From positions 62,001 through 126,000 of the forward strand of contig NZ_BDBU01000006.1 of assembly GCF_001613145.1 (NCBI RefSeq): a stretch of DNA of 64,000 nt, given 5' to 3'. The notes under the pieces were generated by a model. The model was not told the DNA's origin and did not search any database. It saw only the letters and a list, made by a program, of their open reading frames with translations. The position numbers were made by a program, and so were the translations under genes. Positions 1 to 8,521 of the stretch are shown one piece after another. Within the stretch, counting starts at the first letter, position 1; the number at the start of each line of letters is the position of its first letter. The stretch is from Nocardia jejuensis NBRC 103114. GTDB taxonomy: Bacteria > Actinomycetota > Actinomycetes > Mycobacteriales > Mycobacteriaceae.

Positions 1-2
1 CT

Positions 3-506
3 TTCACCTGCCCGTTCGACGGTCCGGTGGATCCGCAGCGGGTACTGGGGATCGCTCGCGACGCGCGCGCGGAGGGTTCGGCGGACATCGTCATCGCGGA
101 CACCCTGGGCCAGGCGCATCCGTCGCAGGTGTCGGCGCTGGTCGGCGCGGTCGCGGCGACCGGACTCTGGGGCACCCCGGAGCATCGAATCGTGTTCCAC
201 GGCCACGACACCTGGGGTATGGGTGTGGCCAATTCGCTGGCCGCCATCGCCGCGGGCGCGGGCGTGGTGGACGGTTCACTGGGCGGACTCGGCGGCTGCC
301 CGTTCGCGCCGGGAGCCTCGGGCAACACCTCCAGCGAGGATCTGCTGTTCGCGACCCGGCCGCAGTGGTTCACGCCCGATACGCTCGCGGCCATGGTGCC
401 GATCTCCGAGCGGCTGCTCGCCGAACTGGGTGAGCCGAACCGTTCCCGCACCGCCGAGGGCAGCCGATCCAAGGCCGAGGCCTTCGAATGGGTACTGCGC
501 GACTAG
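3..506 (+). CDS. Hydroxymethylglutaryl-CoA lyase family protein, C-terminal part
   Basis: The 5' end lies outside the window; 167 residues remain. The reading frame opens with the end of a TIM-barrel enzyme and contains FHGHDTWG followed by the HMG-CoA lyase signature GLGGCPFAPGASGN, in which the Cys is the conserved active-site loop cysteine and the paired His residues of the HGH motif bind the divalent metal. The family cleaves HMG-CoA to acetoacetate and acetyl-CoA in leucine catabolism or ketone metabolism; related aldolases of the same superfamily act on other substrates, so the exact substrate is inferred. It ends just before a hairpin shared with the convergent membrane-protein gene. 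Confidence 0.85.
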   Translation, partial: FTCPFDGPVDPQRVLGIARDARAEGSADIVIADTLGQAHPSQVSALVGAVAATGLWGTPEHRIVFHGHDTWGMGVANSLAAIAAGAGVVDGSLGGLGGCPFAPGASGNTSSEDLLFATRPQWFTPDTLAAMVPISERLLAELGEPNRSRTAEGSRSKAEAFEWVLRD

Positions 507-574
507 GACACAGCCTCCGTGCATTCGGGTCCCAGCGCGTCAAGGTTCAAGCGCGTCAAGGTCCCAGCGCAATC

Positions 575-610
575 GGTATTCGCTATTCGATAGCTCGAAT
601 GGCGAATACC
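575..610. terminator. Bidirectional hairpin terminator
   Basis: A 16-bp stem (575-590 with 595-610) containing one G-U pair closes on the loop TAGC. It sits between two convergent genes, so it can serve both strands. It is unusually AT-rich for this window. Just upstream a 12-base sequence, GCGCGTCAAGGT, occurs twice. Confidence 0.6.
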
Positions 611-643
611 ACCACCGAAATCGGCAGCGGGGAATTGCGGAGG

Positions 644-898
644 CTAAAGCCGGTCCGCGGCGTCGGCGCGCAACTTCAGCAGGACGAGGCCCGCGGTGCA
701 CGCGAGAATCAGTCCGGCGACGGTGATTTCGACGTGTAGTTCGGCGATTCCGAGAGTGGCGCCGACGACTCCGCCGAGAAAGATCAGCCAGGCGACCGAC
801 CTGGTCAGCGTTGCCGACAACCGCGACGGACGTTCGGCCGCAGGCCCTCCGGGTTGCGCGGTGGCGCGCAGCGGAGACGTCGAGAATGCACCCATCAT
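644..898 (-). CDS. Small two-helix membrane protein, unknown function
   Basis: An 84-residue protein with a charged, Pro/Ala-rich N-terminus and two hydrophobic segments at roughly residues 34-51 and 57-72, followed by a short basic tail (KLRADAADRL). Two ATG codons are adjacent; the second (895) is better spaced from the GAGGAG ribosome binding site, so the protein may be 83 residues. No catalytic motif is visible. It resembles the many small two-TM actinobacterial proteins of unknown role. The SD sequence and membrane topology are the main support that it is real. Confidence 0.6.
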   Translation of the reverse strand: MMGAFSTSPLRATAQPGGPAAERPSRLSATLTRSVAWLIFLGGVVGATLGIAELHVEITVAGLILACTAGLVLLKLRADAADRL

Positions 899-1197
899 CT
901 ACTCCTCGATGACGCCCACCGGGGCGCCGATCCACTCAGCGCGCCTCTCGGCAAATTTCAGGCGTATCACGTGTAACTTTGGACACACATTACGGCTCTG
1001 CAACGAAAAGTCCATACGACACGTGCGCACAACACGCGGACTTTACTGATTCGATATCTGAATCATCGCTGTTTGAAATGTTTCCGTGCCCGCCGTATCC
1101 CCCTGTGCCGTGCCCGTTTTCGAACCGACCACCCGCCTGGCTACGGACCGCCTCCTCCGTTAGGGTGAGCCCACTCGACACGAATCAGGAGTGCCCA
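899..1197. other. Divergent intergenic region
   Basis: About 300 bases between two divergently read genes, more AT-rich than its surroundings. It contains the near-palindrome GATTCGATATCTGAATC at about 1050-1066 and the SD of the downstream gene. I see no gene or RNA in it; it presumably holds both promoters. Confidence 0.4.
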
Positions 1198-1710
1198 ATG
1201 GACGGCAGCAACGCCGGCGCGGCCGAGCGCGACGCCCCACTGCGCCACCGCCTGCCCACCCCCGTGGCCGGTGCGGCCGCGGCGGTCGGCGCGGTGTCGC
1301 TGGGCCTGATACTCCTGGGCGCCTGCGGGCTCGGCGGGCAGGACACCTACGTCGCGCCGCCGCCCATGAACGCGGATCTGCAGGCCGCGCCCGAGACCAC
1401 GCAGTCCGGCACCACCACTCCCGGCATCATCATTCCCCCCTCGCCGACCTGGCGGGTGGCGGTCGATCAGCCGCCCCGGCGCACGCCCATCACCGGGGTG
1501 AGCACCTCCCCCGACGATCCGGACGCGAGCTCCACCACCTCGCGGGTGTCGAGCACCCGGCCGTCCCACACCACCACGAGCCGGACCACCACCGCCGAAA
1601 CCACCCGCACCACAACCGAACCCGCGCCGACCACCACCGAGTCGGTCCCCACCACCGTGGCCCCGACGACCGGCCGGCCCGCCGCCGCCCTCGAGGACGA
1701 CGACGAGTAG
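1198..1710 (+). CDS. Putative lipoprotein or membrane-anchored protein with Thr/Pro-rich surface domain
   Basis: The ATG at 1198 is preceded by CAGGAG at good spacing, so a longer upstream extension in this frame is rejected. The 170-residue protein has a short cytoplasmic N-terminus, a hydrophobic segment at about residues 23-40 ending in a lipobox-like LGAC, then a Pro/Ser/Thr-rich region. The last 60 or so residues are dominated by short Thr runs such as TTTSRTTTAETTRTTTEP and end in an acidic EDDDE. Such mucin-like stretches are typical of O-mannosylated actinobacterial cell-envelope proteins. No enzymatic domain is seen, so function is unknown. It converges on the next gene with a 7-base gap. 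Confidence 0.7.
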   Translation: MDGSNAGAAERDAPLRHRLPTPVAGAAAAVGAVSLGLILLGACGLGGQDTYVAPPPMNADLQAAPETTQSGTTTPGIIIPPSPTWRVAVDQPPRRTPITGVSTSPDDPDASSTTSRVSSTRPSHTTTSRTTTAETTRTTTEPAPTTTESVPTTVAPTTGRPAAALEDDDE

Positions 1711-1717
1711 ACCCGGA

Positions 1718-2935
1718 CTACCAGTCCCCGTCCTCGACCGGTTTCCCCTTCTCGCCCAGCGGAATCACCTGCCCCGGCGTCGGCTCGTGCCACGGATCGT
1801 GATCGTCGCCGAGCCACTCGCCGACCGGACTCACCCCGGTGAGCACCTCGACCGGATCCAGATCCAGCGCATCGGCGTCGAAGTACTCGAACCAGGGCAG
1901 GCCCGCGGCGGTGTACGCGCGCCGATTCACCGGTGAGGCCGGCGGCTCCTCGCCGGTGATGTGCCGCCAGTCCGGCGGAGTCACCAGGTGGACGAACACC
2001 CGCCCGGACGGCGTTCCCGCCCAATCGCGCATCGGGCGATCGTCCTCGAAGATCTCCTGCCGCATGGTTCCACCGACGCCCAGGCCCATCGCCTTGGCTT
2101 TGCGTCCGCGCGAACTGCCGGTCGGAGCGGCTCCCGGCGCCGATCCCGGAATCGGGTGCGAGCCGGTGCGTTCCACGGCCGACATCGCGGTGCTCTCGTA
2201 CGCCGGCCCGGACGGCGGCAGCGGTGCGCCGTAGGCCGGTGGCGCCGGGGGCGGCACGGCGCCGACCTGCGTGGGCAGGTCCGCGGGCGAACCGAAGCCG
2301 CTCGATCCCGGCCCCCCGGCCAGCTCGGATTGAATACCGTATCCGCCGTAGTGCTGGGTGCGCAGCTGCTCCATCGCCTGCTGCTCACGCCACAGTTCCA
2401 GTGCCCGGGGCTCGAGCCCGAAGCTCTGCAGCTGCACCCCGCCCCACACCTCCTCGCCGGTGACCTGTCCTTCCACTGTGGCACCCAATCCCAGTGGCAC
2501 CGAGACGAATTGCCTGATGGTGCCCTGCCCGGAGTTGATCCCGTCCAGCCACGGCTGACGCGGCAGCACCACATAGTTCTGCGGATCTCGCCCCAGTTCG
2601 GCGCTCCACGGCCGACCCGATACCGCGCACACCTTGCCGACCCCCACCTGCAAGGCGGCAGGTTCCTCCGCCGAGAACGAGAGCCACATCGCCTCCCGGA
2701 CGTACATGGGCAGCATCACCCCGCCACGCCGCCGCCACTCCTCCGGCACCGAATCCGCGTAATCCGCCACTCGCCGAATCGGGAACTCTCCCAGTCCGGG
2801 GGGCAACGCGTGCGTCCCCTCCTCGGGCAACCGCAGGGTGCGAATGAACCGCACCCGCACCCCACCCGCCAACACCAACGCATTCCCATCCAGCCGTGCA
2901 GTCTCCTCCGCCATCCCCGCACTGTCCCACAACAC
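1718..2935 (-). CDS. Conserved hypothetical protein
   Basis: A 405-residue soluble protein starting at GTG 2935 behind GGGGTGAG; an in-frame ATG at 2914 would give 398 residues. The N-terminal 190 residues look like a compact globular domain (for example RFIRTLRLPEEG, GGVMLPMYVREAMWLSF, NYVVLPRQPWLDGI). The middle, residues about 205-280, is a low-complexity Pro/Gly/Ala linker, and a second globular segment follows (VFVHLVTPPDWRHITGEEPP, then GLPWFEYFDAD). No signal peptide, membrane segment or known catalytic motif is visible. The duplicated architecture with a disordered linker is the only structural clue; I do not recognise the family. Confidence 0.75.
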   Translation of the reverse strand: MLWDSAGMAEETARLDGNALVLAGGVRVRFIRTLRLPEEGTHALPPGLGEFPIRRVADYADSVPEEWRRRGGVMLPMYVREAMWLSFSAEEPAALQVGVGKVCAVSGRPWSAELGRDPQNYVVLPRQPWLDGINSGQGTIRQFVSVPLGLGATVEGQVTGEEVWGGVQLQSFGLEPRALELWREQQAMEQLRTQHYGGYGIQSELAGGPGSSGFGSPADLPTQVGAVPPPAPPAYGAPLPPSGPAYESTAMSAVERTGSHPIPGSAPGAAPTGSSRGRKAKAMGLGVGGTMRQEIFEDDRPMRDWAGTPSGRVFVHLVTPPDWRHITGEEPPASPVNRRAYTAAGLPWFEYFDADALDLDPVEVLTGVSPVGEWLGDDHDPWHEPTPGQVIPLGEKGKPVEDGDW

Positions 2936-3120
2936 ATCTCACCCCGGCACCGATATTCACAACCCGGCGCAACCCCGCCATCGCGCCGCTCGCCGACCGG
3001 CGGCGGACCGCGCCGTCACATCCCCCGGTGAGGCATCATCCCCAGGTCGGGGCGTTGTCCACCGTACGAATCAGACTCTCCACCGTTTCCCATTCGTCCG
3101 GTCCCGGACGCGCCGGCGCA

Positions 3121-3240
3121 CCCGGGATCGAACCGGGGACTCCGCCGCCGAGCACACCGCCAACGCACAGCTACGACGAAGAACACCCGCGCCCGCTCCG
3201 GGGACGGAACGGGCGCGGGTGGGATCGAACCGGGACTCCG
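3121..3240 (-). repeat. Direct repeat resembling the T-arm of a tRNA gene
   Basis: The sequence GGGATCGAACCGGGACTCCG (plus-strand reading) occurs at 3221-3240 and, with one extra G, at 3124-3144. On the minus strand the 3121-3137 copy folds as a perfect tRNA T-arm: 5-bp stem CCCGG/CCGGG around the 7-base loop TTCGATC. No matching acceptor, D or anticodon arm was found within 80 bases, so this is not a complete tRNA; it may be a remnant or coincidence. Confidence 0.35.
3184..3221 (-). terminator. Hairpin downstream of acyl-CoA dehydrogenase operon
   Basis: A perfect 12-bp inverted repeat (CACCCGCGCCCG at 3184-3195 with its complement at 3210-3221) with a 14-base loop, about 36 bases past the stop of the minus-strand acyl-CoA dehydrogenase. 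It is followed on the minus strand by the T-rich TTCTTCGTC. Confidence 0.55.
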
Positions 3241-3256
3241 ACGATCGAACGGCGGT

Positions 3257-4381
3257 CTAGAACTCGACGAGGGAGTAGTCGGCCACCCGATCGGTGAGGA
3301 TGCGCAGATGCGTCAGGTCGTCGCCGTTGGTGCGGGCGATGGCGGTCAGGCGCGCCACATAGTGACTGACCGGATACTCGGTGGTGATGCCGATGCCACC
3401 GTGCATCTGGATGGCCTCCTGGCCGATGTGCCGTCCCGAGCGACCGACCTGCAGCCGAGCCCGCGAGCCGATCACCGGATCGGTGACCTCGTCCGCCAGT
3501 GCGGAATTGGCGTAGTAGCTCATGCTGCGCGCCAGCTCCAGCGAGACGTACATGTTGGCGGCCCGCTGGCTCAGGGTCTGGAACTTGGACAGCGTGACGC
3601 CGAACTGCTTGCGGGTCTTGAGGTATTCGGTGGTGAGGCGAAGAGCCTCCTCCATCGCACCCACCGACTCCGCGCACAGGCTCGCCTGCGTCTGCGCGGT
3701 GGCCGCCTCGAGTGCCGCGTGGGCGTCGCCGCCGGACAGCAGTTCGGCGGGAGCGGAGACGAATTCGACCTGTGCGCCCCGGCGGCCGTCGAAGGTGCGG
3801 AACGGGGTCCGGGTCACCCCGGCGGCATCGGCGGCGACGAGAAACAGGCCGAGGCTGCCGTCCGGGAGGGTGGCGCTGACCACGAACTCGTCGGCGCAAT
3901 CACCGTGCGGGACCGGGTTCTTGACGCCGGTGAGGGTGTGAGCGTCCCCCTGCGCCGTGGCCGTGGTGCCGAGTTCGGCTGCGGGCCAGCGGGTTCCGGG
4001 CTCGGCGTGAGCGAAGGCGAGCAGCTTCGTGCCGCCGGTCACCTCGCTCAGCACCCGCACCCGCTGTTCGGCGGTACCGGCCCGGGCGACCAGGACGCCG
4101 GGGACCAGGACCGCGTCGAGGATGGGTTCGGGCGCGAGACGGCGACCGACCTCCTCCAGCACGACCATGGTCTCCACGGGTCCGGCCCCGACGCCGCCGT
4201 CCTCCTCGTCGAAGGCCAGACCCAGCACGCCGAGTTCGGCGAGCTGGTTCCAGACGTCGCGACTCCAGCCGAGTTCGGTGTCGGTGACCTTCAGCCGGGT
4301 CTCCGGGTCGTAGGCACGGCCGAGCAGATCCCGGACCGTGTCACGCAACATGACCTGTTCATCGGTGAGATCGAAATCCAT
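3257..4381 (-). CDS. Acyl-CoA dehydrogenase, small-subunit type (PimD-like)
   Basis: A 374-residue FAD-dependent acyl-CoA dehydrogenase opening with MDFDLTDEQVMLRDTVRDLL, very like the small subunit of pimeloyl-CoA dehydrogenase (PimD). The C-terminal helical domain keeps the FAD-contacting QFGVTLSKFQ and QMHGGIGITTEYPVSHY segments. The canonical C-terminal catalytic Glu motif (YEG) is absent, as is common for one partner of two-gene FadE complexes. It lies 9 bases after the stop of the large-subunit gene, so the two are cotranscribed and probably form a heterotetramer. The substrate cannot be read from sequence; a dicarboxylyl-CoA, branched or sterol-derived acyl-CoA are all possible. Confidence 0.85.
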   Translation of the reverse strand: MDFDLTDEQVMLRDTVRDLLGRAYDPETRLKVTDTELGWSRDVWNQLAELGVLGLAFDEEDGGVGAGPVETMVVLEEVGRRLAPEPILDAVLVPGVLVARAGTAEQRVRVLSEVTGGTKLLAFAHAEPGTRWPAAELGTTATAQGDAHTLTGVKNPVPHGDCADEFVVSATLPDGSLGLFLVAADAAGVTRTPFRTFDGRRGAQVEFVSAPAELLSGGDAHAALEAATAQTQASLCAESVGAMEEALRLTTEYLKTRKQFGVTLSKFQTLSQRAANMYVSLELARSMSYYANSALADEVTDPVIGSRARLQVGRSGRHIGQEAIQMHGGIGITTEYPVSHYVARLTAIARTNGDDLTHLRILTDRVADYSLVEF

Positions 4382-4390
4382 GGCGGCAGC

Positions 4391-5560
4391 TCACAATCCG
4401 AGGATGGTGGAGGCGATGATGGTGCGCTGCACCTCGCTGGAACCTCCGTAGATGGTTGTCTTGCGGTAGTTGAGATAGTTCGGGCCGGTGCGCTGCGCCC
4501 AGTCGGGCGAGGCGATCCCGTCGGCCTGCACCGCGAGCGCATCCGGGCCCGCGATATCCAGGAGCAGTTCGGTGGCGGCCTGCTGCAGCTCCGAACCGCG
4601 CAGCTTGAGCACCGAGGACGCCGGATTCGGCTTGCCGTCCTCGGACTTGGACACCACGCGGGCGAGGGTCAGTTCCAGCGCCAGCAGTTCGTTCTCCAGC
4701 TCCGCGATCCGGGCCGCGAAGAGAGGATCCTCGAGCAGCGTGCCGCTGCCCGACTTGGTCTGTGCCGCATACTCTTTCGCCACACCCAGCTTGACCTTGG
4801 TGCGACCGACGCCGGTGATGCCGGTGCGCTCGTTGCCGAGCAGGAACTTCGCGTACGTCCAGCCCATGTTCTCCTCGCCGACCAGCTGATCGGCGGGCAC
4901 CCGCACGTTCTCGAAGAACACCTCGTTGACCTCGTGGTGTCCGTCGATGAGCTTGATCGGGCGCACGGTCACGCCCGGCGACTTCACGTCGAAGAGCAGC
5001 AGCGAGATGCCGGCCTGCTTCTTGACCGACGGATCGGTGCGCACCAGGCAGAAGATCCAGTCCGCGTACTGCGCCAGCGTGGTCCAGATCTTCTGGCCGT
5101 TGACGATGTAGGAGTCACCGTCGCGCACCGCGGTGGTGCGCAGCGACGCCAGGTCCGAACCGGCGTCCGGCTCGGAAAAGCCCTGGCACCACCAGATGTC
5201 GAGATTCGCGGTCGGCGGGAGGAAGCGCTGCTTCATCTCCTCCGAGCCGAACTGGGCGATGACCGGGCCGATCATCTGCGCGTTGAAGGTCAGCGGCTCG
5301 ATGACGGATGCCAGCTGCATCTCGTCCTCCCAGATGTGCCGCTGCATGGGGGTCCAGTCCCGGCCGCCCCAGGCGACGGGCCACTTGGGGACGGCGTACC
5401 CGTGCTCGTTCAGGATCCGGTGCGTGGCGACGATGTCCTCGCGGGAGATCTCACGGCCGTACTTGACGCGGTCGCGGATCTCCGCCGGGATCTCGGTCCG
5501 GTAGAACTCGCGCAGTTCGTCCCGGAATTTCACCTCGTCTGGTGACAGGGCAAGTTTCAT
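4391..5560 (-). CDS. Acyl-CoA dehydrogenase, large-subunit type (PimC-like)
   Basis: A 389-residue acyl-CoA dehydrogenase, first gene of a two-gene minus-strand operon, starting at ATG 5560 behind GGGAGAAGCG. It has the N-terminal helical domain, the middle beta domain signature WWCQGFSEPDAGSDLASLRT, and the C-terminal FAD segment with TIYGGSSEVQRTIIASTILGL. The usual catalytic Glu position in the last motif reads Gly (YGGSSE), so the base is probably elsewhere, as in isovaleryl-CoA-type and alpha2beta2 FadE enzymes. It oxidises an acyl-CoA to the trans-2-enoyl-CoA, passing electrons to ETF. Pairing with the downstream small subunit suggests a heteromeric enzyme. Confidence 0.87.
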   Translation of the reverse strand: MKLALSPDEVKFRDELREFYRTEIPAEIRDRVKYGREISREDIVATHRILNEHGYAVPKWPVAWGGRDWTPMQRHIWEDEMQLASVIEPLTFNAQMIGPVIAQFGSEEMKQRFLPPTANLDIWWCQGFSEPDAGSDLASLRTTAVRDGDSYIVNGQKIWTTLAQYADWIFCLVRTDPSVKKQAGISLLLFDVKSPGVTVRPIKLIDGHHEVNEVFFENVRVPADQLVGEENMGWTYAKFLLGNERTGITGVGRTKVKLGVAKEYAAQTKSGSGTLLEDPLFAARIAELENELLALELTLARVVSKSEDGKPNPASSVLKLRGSELQQAATELLLDIAGPDALAVQADGIASPDWAQRTGPNYLNYRKTTIYGGSSEVQRTIIASTILGL

Positions 5561-5767
5561 CGCTTCTCCCAGCGTCGCTGTTGGTCGACATCAAACTTAC
5601 CCCCCGGTAATAGGAGAGCTGTCAGCTGGATCACACCCGGCGGCCCGTTGCGGGCGGCGAGCCTGGTACGTTGCCCGAAGATCAGGTGCACGGGTGTGGC
5701 ACTCCCACAGCGAACGCGCCTGTCGCAGAATCGAAACCCGGTTTCCGAGTTCGCAGGAGCAGCACAA

Positions 5768-6556
5768 GTGAACGCCAGGACCTTCCCCCGGCGCGCCGCG
5801 ACCCTCGTCGCCCTCGCCGCCGTCACCGCGGCCCTCGGCGTGAGCACCGCCGGCGCCGAACCGAAGAACGCCGACCAGCCCAGAACTCCCGCGGAGCTCG
5901 GCATCGAGCAACTTCTCACGGCCGCGGGCCCGAATCCCGAGGCGCAGGCCGCCGTGAGCGGCACGACCAAGGCCGCCCGGTTGGTCGCCGCGGCGAAACT
6001 GAGCAATATCGGATTCGCGCCGTTCGGATACACCGCCCCGACCATCGGCTGCGGCAATTACATGCCGTTCACGATGACCGCGGCCTCGGCCATCGCGGGC
6101 GGCACCGAGGCCGGGATCTCGGGTCCGCCGGGAACCCTGCGCTTCCAGGCCACCCCCGCCTTCTCCGGTATGCCGCTGTCCTCCGGGCTCAGCGTGGCCT
6201 GGGTGAACGTCGCGAACGGCCGCAGCGGCATCAACGCCCTGGATGACGTGACCGAGTACAACCTGCCCTCGCTCGGCAAGACCGTGGAGTCCGGCGCGGG
6301 CACCGTCGTCGCCTCGCTGTGGGGCACCATCGACTACCCGGGCTCGCGCTGCGTGGTGCTGCCGACGGTGGGGCTCTTCACCATCCCGGACCTGCCGCCG
6401 GTTCCGGCCGTCACCGATCCGGCCGCACCCGCGGCACCCGCGGCCCCGCCTGCCGCGCCCGGGGCCGAAGCTCCGGCGACCACCCCGGCCGAGGCGCCCG
6501 ACAGTGGTTCCGGCGCAACGGGTTCGGGCAACGCCGGTCCCAGCGACCCCAACTGA
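5768..6556 (+). CDS. Secreted protein of unknown function
   Basis: The start is GTG 5768, eight bases after GCAGGAG; a longer frame to 5648 has no SD and would hide the signal peptide. The 262-residue product begins with a classical Sec signal peptide (basic RTFPRR, hydrophobic LVALAAVTAALGV, then AGA cleavage site). The mature part has a globular domain of about 170 residues with two cysteines (IGCGNYMP and GSRCVVLP) that could form a disulfide, followed by a Pro/Ala-rich C-terminal tail of about 65 residues, possibly cell-wall spanning. No catalytic motif is recognised. Confidence 0.75.
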   Translation: MNARTFPRRAATLVALAAVTAALGVSTAGAEPKNADQPRTPAELGIEQLLTAAGPNPEAQAAVSGTTKAARLVAAAKLSNIGFAPFGYTAPTIGCGNYMPFTMTAASAIAGGTEAGISGPPGTLRFQATPAFSGMPLSSGLSVAWVNVANGRSGINALDDVTEYNLPSLGKTVESGAGTVVASLWGTIDYPGSRCVVLPTVGLFTIPDLPPVPAVTDPAAPAAPAAPPAAPGAEAPATTPAEAPDSGSGATGSGNAGPSDPN

Positions 6557-6597
6557 TCGCACACCGCGCCCCCCGAAACCACCGCGCCCCCTGAAAC

Positions 6598-6637
6598 ACG
6601 AAGCAGGCCGGACCCTTTCGGGTCCGGCCTGCTTCGT
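6598..6637. terminator. Perfect 18-bp bidirectional terminator
   Basis: ACGAAGCAGGCCGGACCC (6598-6615) pairs perfectly with 6620-6637 across the loop TTTC. It lies between the convergent secreted-protein and RNA-helicase genes and can stop transcription from both. Confidence 0.85.
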
Positions 6638-6653
6638 CGGTTCTACCGCTGTG

Positions 6654-8459
6654 TCAGGAGCGGGGCTGACGACGCTCGTAGCGGGGCTTGGCGCTGCTCT
6701 CGCGGGCGCCGCCGCGCGGTCCACGGCCCGCGGGGGGACGGGCGCTTCCCGGCGGGCCCGAATCCAGCTGCAGCTGAATCAGCTGGCCGCTGATCCGGGT
6801 GCGGCTCAAGGCATTCAGCGTCTCGGACGACAGATCGGCCGGCAGCTCCACGAGGCTGTGATCCGGGCGGATGCTGATGTGCCCGAAATCGCTGCGGCGC
6901 AGGCCGCCCTCGTTGGCGATGGCGCCGACGATCGCACCCGGAGCGACCTTGTGCCGCTTGCCGACCGCGATCCGATAGGTGACCAGCTCGGCCCCGGTGT
7001 TGCGGTGATGCGACGGGCCCTCGCGGCGCTCGCGCGGACCGCGATCCTCGAAGCTGCGCTCGCCACGCTCACGGCGCGGACGCTCCACCGGCTCCGGATC
7101 CGGCTCCATGAAGAAGTTGTTGCCGTCGTAGGAGCCGATCGCCAGCGCCGCCGCGATATCGGCGAGCGGGATGTCGTGCTCCTTCTCGTAATCCTCGATC
7201 AGCTTGCGGAACAGCGCGAGGTTGTCCGAGGCCAGGTTCTCGGTGATGGCGTCACCGAACTTGGTGACACGCTGGGCGTTCACGTCGTCGACGCTGGGCA
7301 GCTGCATCTCGGTCAGCGGCTGACGGGTCGCGCGCTCGATGGCGTCGAGCAGGCGGCGCTCGCGCGGAGCCACGAACAGCAGCGCCTCGCCCGAGCGGCC
7401 CGCGCGACCGGTGCGGCCGATGCGGTGCACGTACGACTCGGTGTCGTGCGGGATGTCGTAGTTGACCACGTGCGAGATGCGGTCGACGTCCAGACCACGC
7501 GCCGCGACGTCGGTCGCGACCAGGATGTCCAGCACACCCGACTTGAGCTGACCGATGGTCCGCTCACGCTGGGCCTGCGCGATGTCGCCGTTGATGGCGG
7601 CGGCGGAATACCCACGCGCGCGCAGCTTCTCGGCCAGTTCCTCGGTCGCCTGCTTGGTGCGGACGAACATGATGATGGCCTCGAAGGGCTCCACCTCGAG
7701 GATGCGGGTCAGCGCGTCCAGCTTGCGCTGATGCGACACCTGCACCCAGCGCTGGGTGATGTTCGCGGCCGTGGAGGTCTTGGTCTTGACCGTGATCTCG
7801 ACCGGGTCCTTGAGATACTGCTTGGAGATCTTGCGGATCACCGGCGGCATGGTCGCGGAGAACAGCGCGACCTGCTTGCTGTCGGGCGTGTCGCGCAGGA
7901 TGCGTTCGACGTCCTCCTGGAAGCCCATCTTGAGCATCTCGTCGGCCTCGTCGAGAACGAGGTACTGCAGCTCCGACAGGTCCAGCGTGCCGCGCTCGAG
8001 GTGATCGATGACGCGGCCGGGGGTACCGACGACCACCTGGGCTCCGCGCCGCAGACCCGAGAGCTGCACCGCGTAGTTCTGACCACCGTAGATGGGCAGC
8101 ACGTGCAGTCCGGGCATATGCGTCGCGTACCGGCCGAACGCCTCCGCGACCTGTATGGCCAGCTCACGGGTGGGAGCCAGGACCAGCGCCTTGGGGGCCT
8201 TGCCCGTCTGGTCCAGGCCCATCAGCACGGGGATGGCGAACGCGGCGGTCTTACCGGTACCGGTCTGTGCGAGACCCACCAGGTCGTTGCCCGCCAGCAA
8301 TGGCGGAATCGTCGCAGCCTGGATAGGCGACGGCGACTCGTAGCCGACATCGGCGATGGCCCGCAGAATGCGGTCATCGATGCCCAGATCGGCGAAGGAC
8401 GGGCCGGTCGCGTCCCTCTCGTCGTCGCTTGGAACGCTGTCGGCCGGTGAGGTACTCAT
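6654..8459 (-). CDS. DEAD-box ATP-dependent RNA helicase (DeaD/CsdA type)
   Basis: A 601-residue SF2 helicase with every core motif: Q motif (F22 to Q47), Walker A AQTGTGKT at 64-71, PTREL at 96-100, GG, TPGR, DEAD at 170-173, SAT at 201-203, then ARGLD and HRIGRTGR at 345-352 in the second RecA domain. The C-terminal third contains a charged Arg/Glu linker (residues about 425-450) and a DbpA-like RNA-binding domain beginning near TYRIAVGKRHKVAPGAIVGAIANEGGL, followed by a Gly/Arg/Ser-rich tail. The arrangement matches actinobacterial DeaD proteins, which unwind structured RNA in ribosome assembly and cold response. It is divergent from the nitrilase-fold gene. Confidence 0.95.
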   Translation of the reverse strand: MSTSPADSVPSDDERDATGPSFADLGIDDRILRAIADVGYESPSPIQAATIPPLLAGNDLVGLAQTGTGKTAAFAIPVLMGLDQTGKAPKALVLAPTRELAIQVAEAFGRYATHMPGLHVLPIYGGQNYAVQLSGLRRGAQVVVGTPGRVIDHLERGTLDLSELQYLVLDEADEMLKMGFQEDVERILRDTPDSKQVALFSATMPPVIRKISKQYLKDPVEITVKTKTSTAANITQRWVQVSHQRKLDALTRILEVEPFEAIIMFVRTKQATEELAEKLRARGYSAAAINGDIAQAQRERTIGQLKSGVLDILVATDVAARGLDVDRISHVVNYDIPHDTESYVHRIGRTGRAGRSGEALLFVAPRERRLLDAIERATRQPLTEMQLPSVDDVNAQRVTKFGDAITENLASDNLALFRKLIEDYEKEHDIPLADIAAALAIGSYDGNNFFMEPDPEPVERPRRERGERSFEDRGPRERREGPSHHRNTGAELVTYRIAVGKRHKVAPGAIVGAIANEGGLRRSDFGHISIRPDHSLVELPADLSSETLNALSRTRISGQLIQLQLDSGPPGSARPPAGRGPRGGARESSAKPRYERRQPRS

Positions 8460-8508
8460 TGACCAGGAGTTTACTGCCTGCTAGTGGGCGCACTGACCAT
8501 CGGGTGAA

Positions 8509-8514
8509 TAGGCT
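8509..8514 (+). promoter_or_regulatory. Leaderless -10 box TAGGCT
   Basis: TAGGCT lies 7 bases before the GTG start at 8522, placing the expected transcription start at or next to the start codon. No good SD is present. Confidence 0.5.
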
Positions 8515-8521
8515 GGAAGTC

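Larger units (their letters stand above)
2936..3256. other. Intergenic region with tRNA-like arm and hairpin
   Basis: 320 bases upstream of the 405-residue gene and downstream of the acyl-CoA dehydrogenase pair, both on the minus strand. It holds a tRNA T-arm lookalike, a 20-base direct repeat and a terminator hairpin, listed separately. No open gene is supported. Confidence 0.5.

Noticed and set aside
3110..3190. Complete tRNA gene on the minus strand
   Set aside because: Only a T-arm forms; no complementary acceptor stem, D-arm or anticodon arm is found at the required distance.
6504..8450. A 648-codon plus-strand frame opposite the RNA helicase
   Set aside because: Shadow of the helicase gene; it would also cross the strong bidirectional terminator at 6598-6637.
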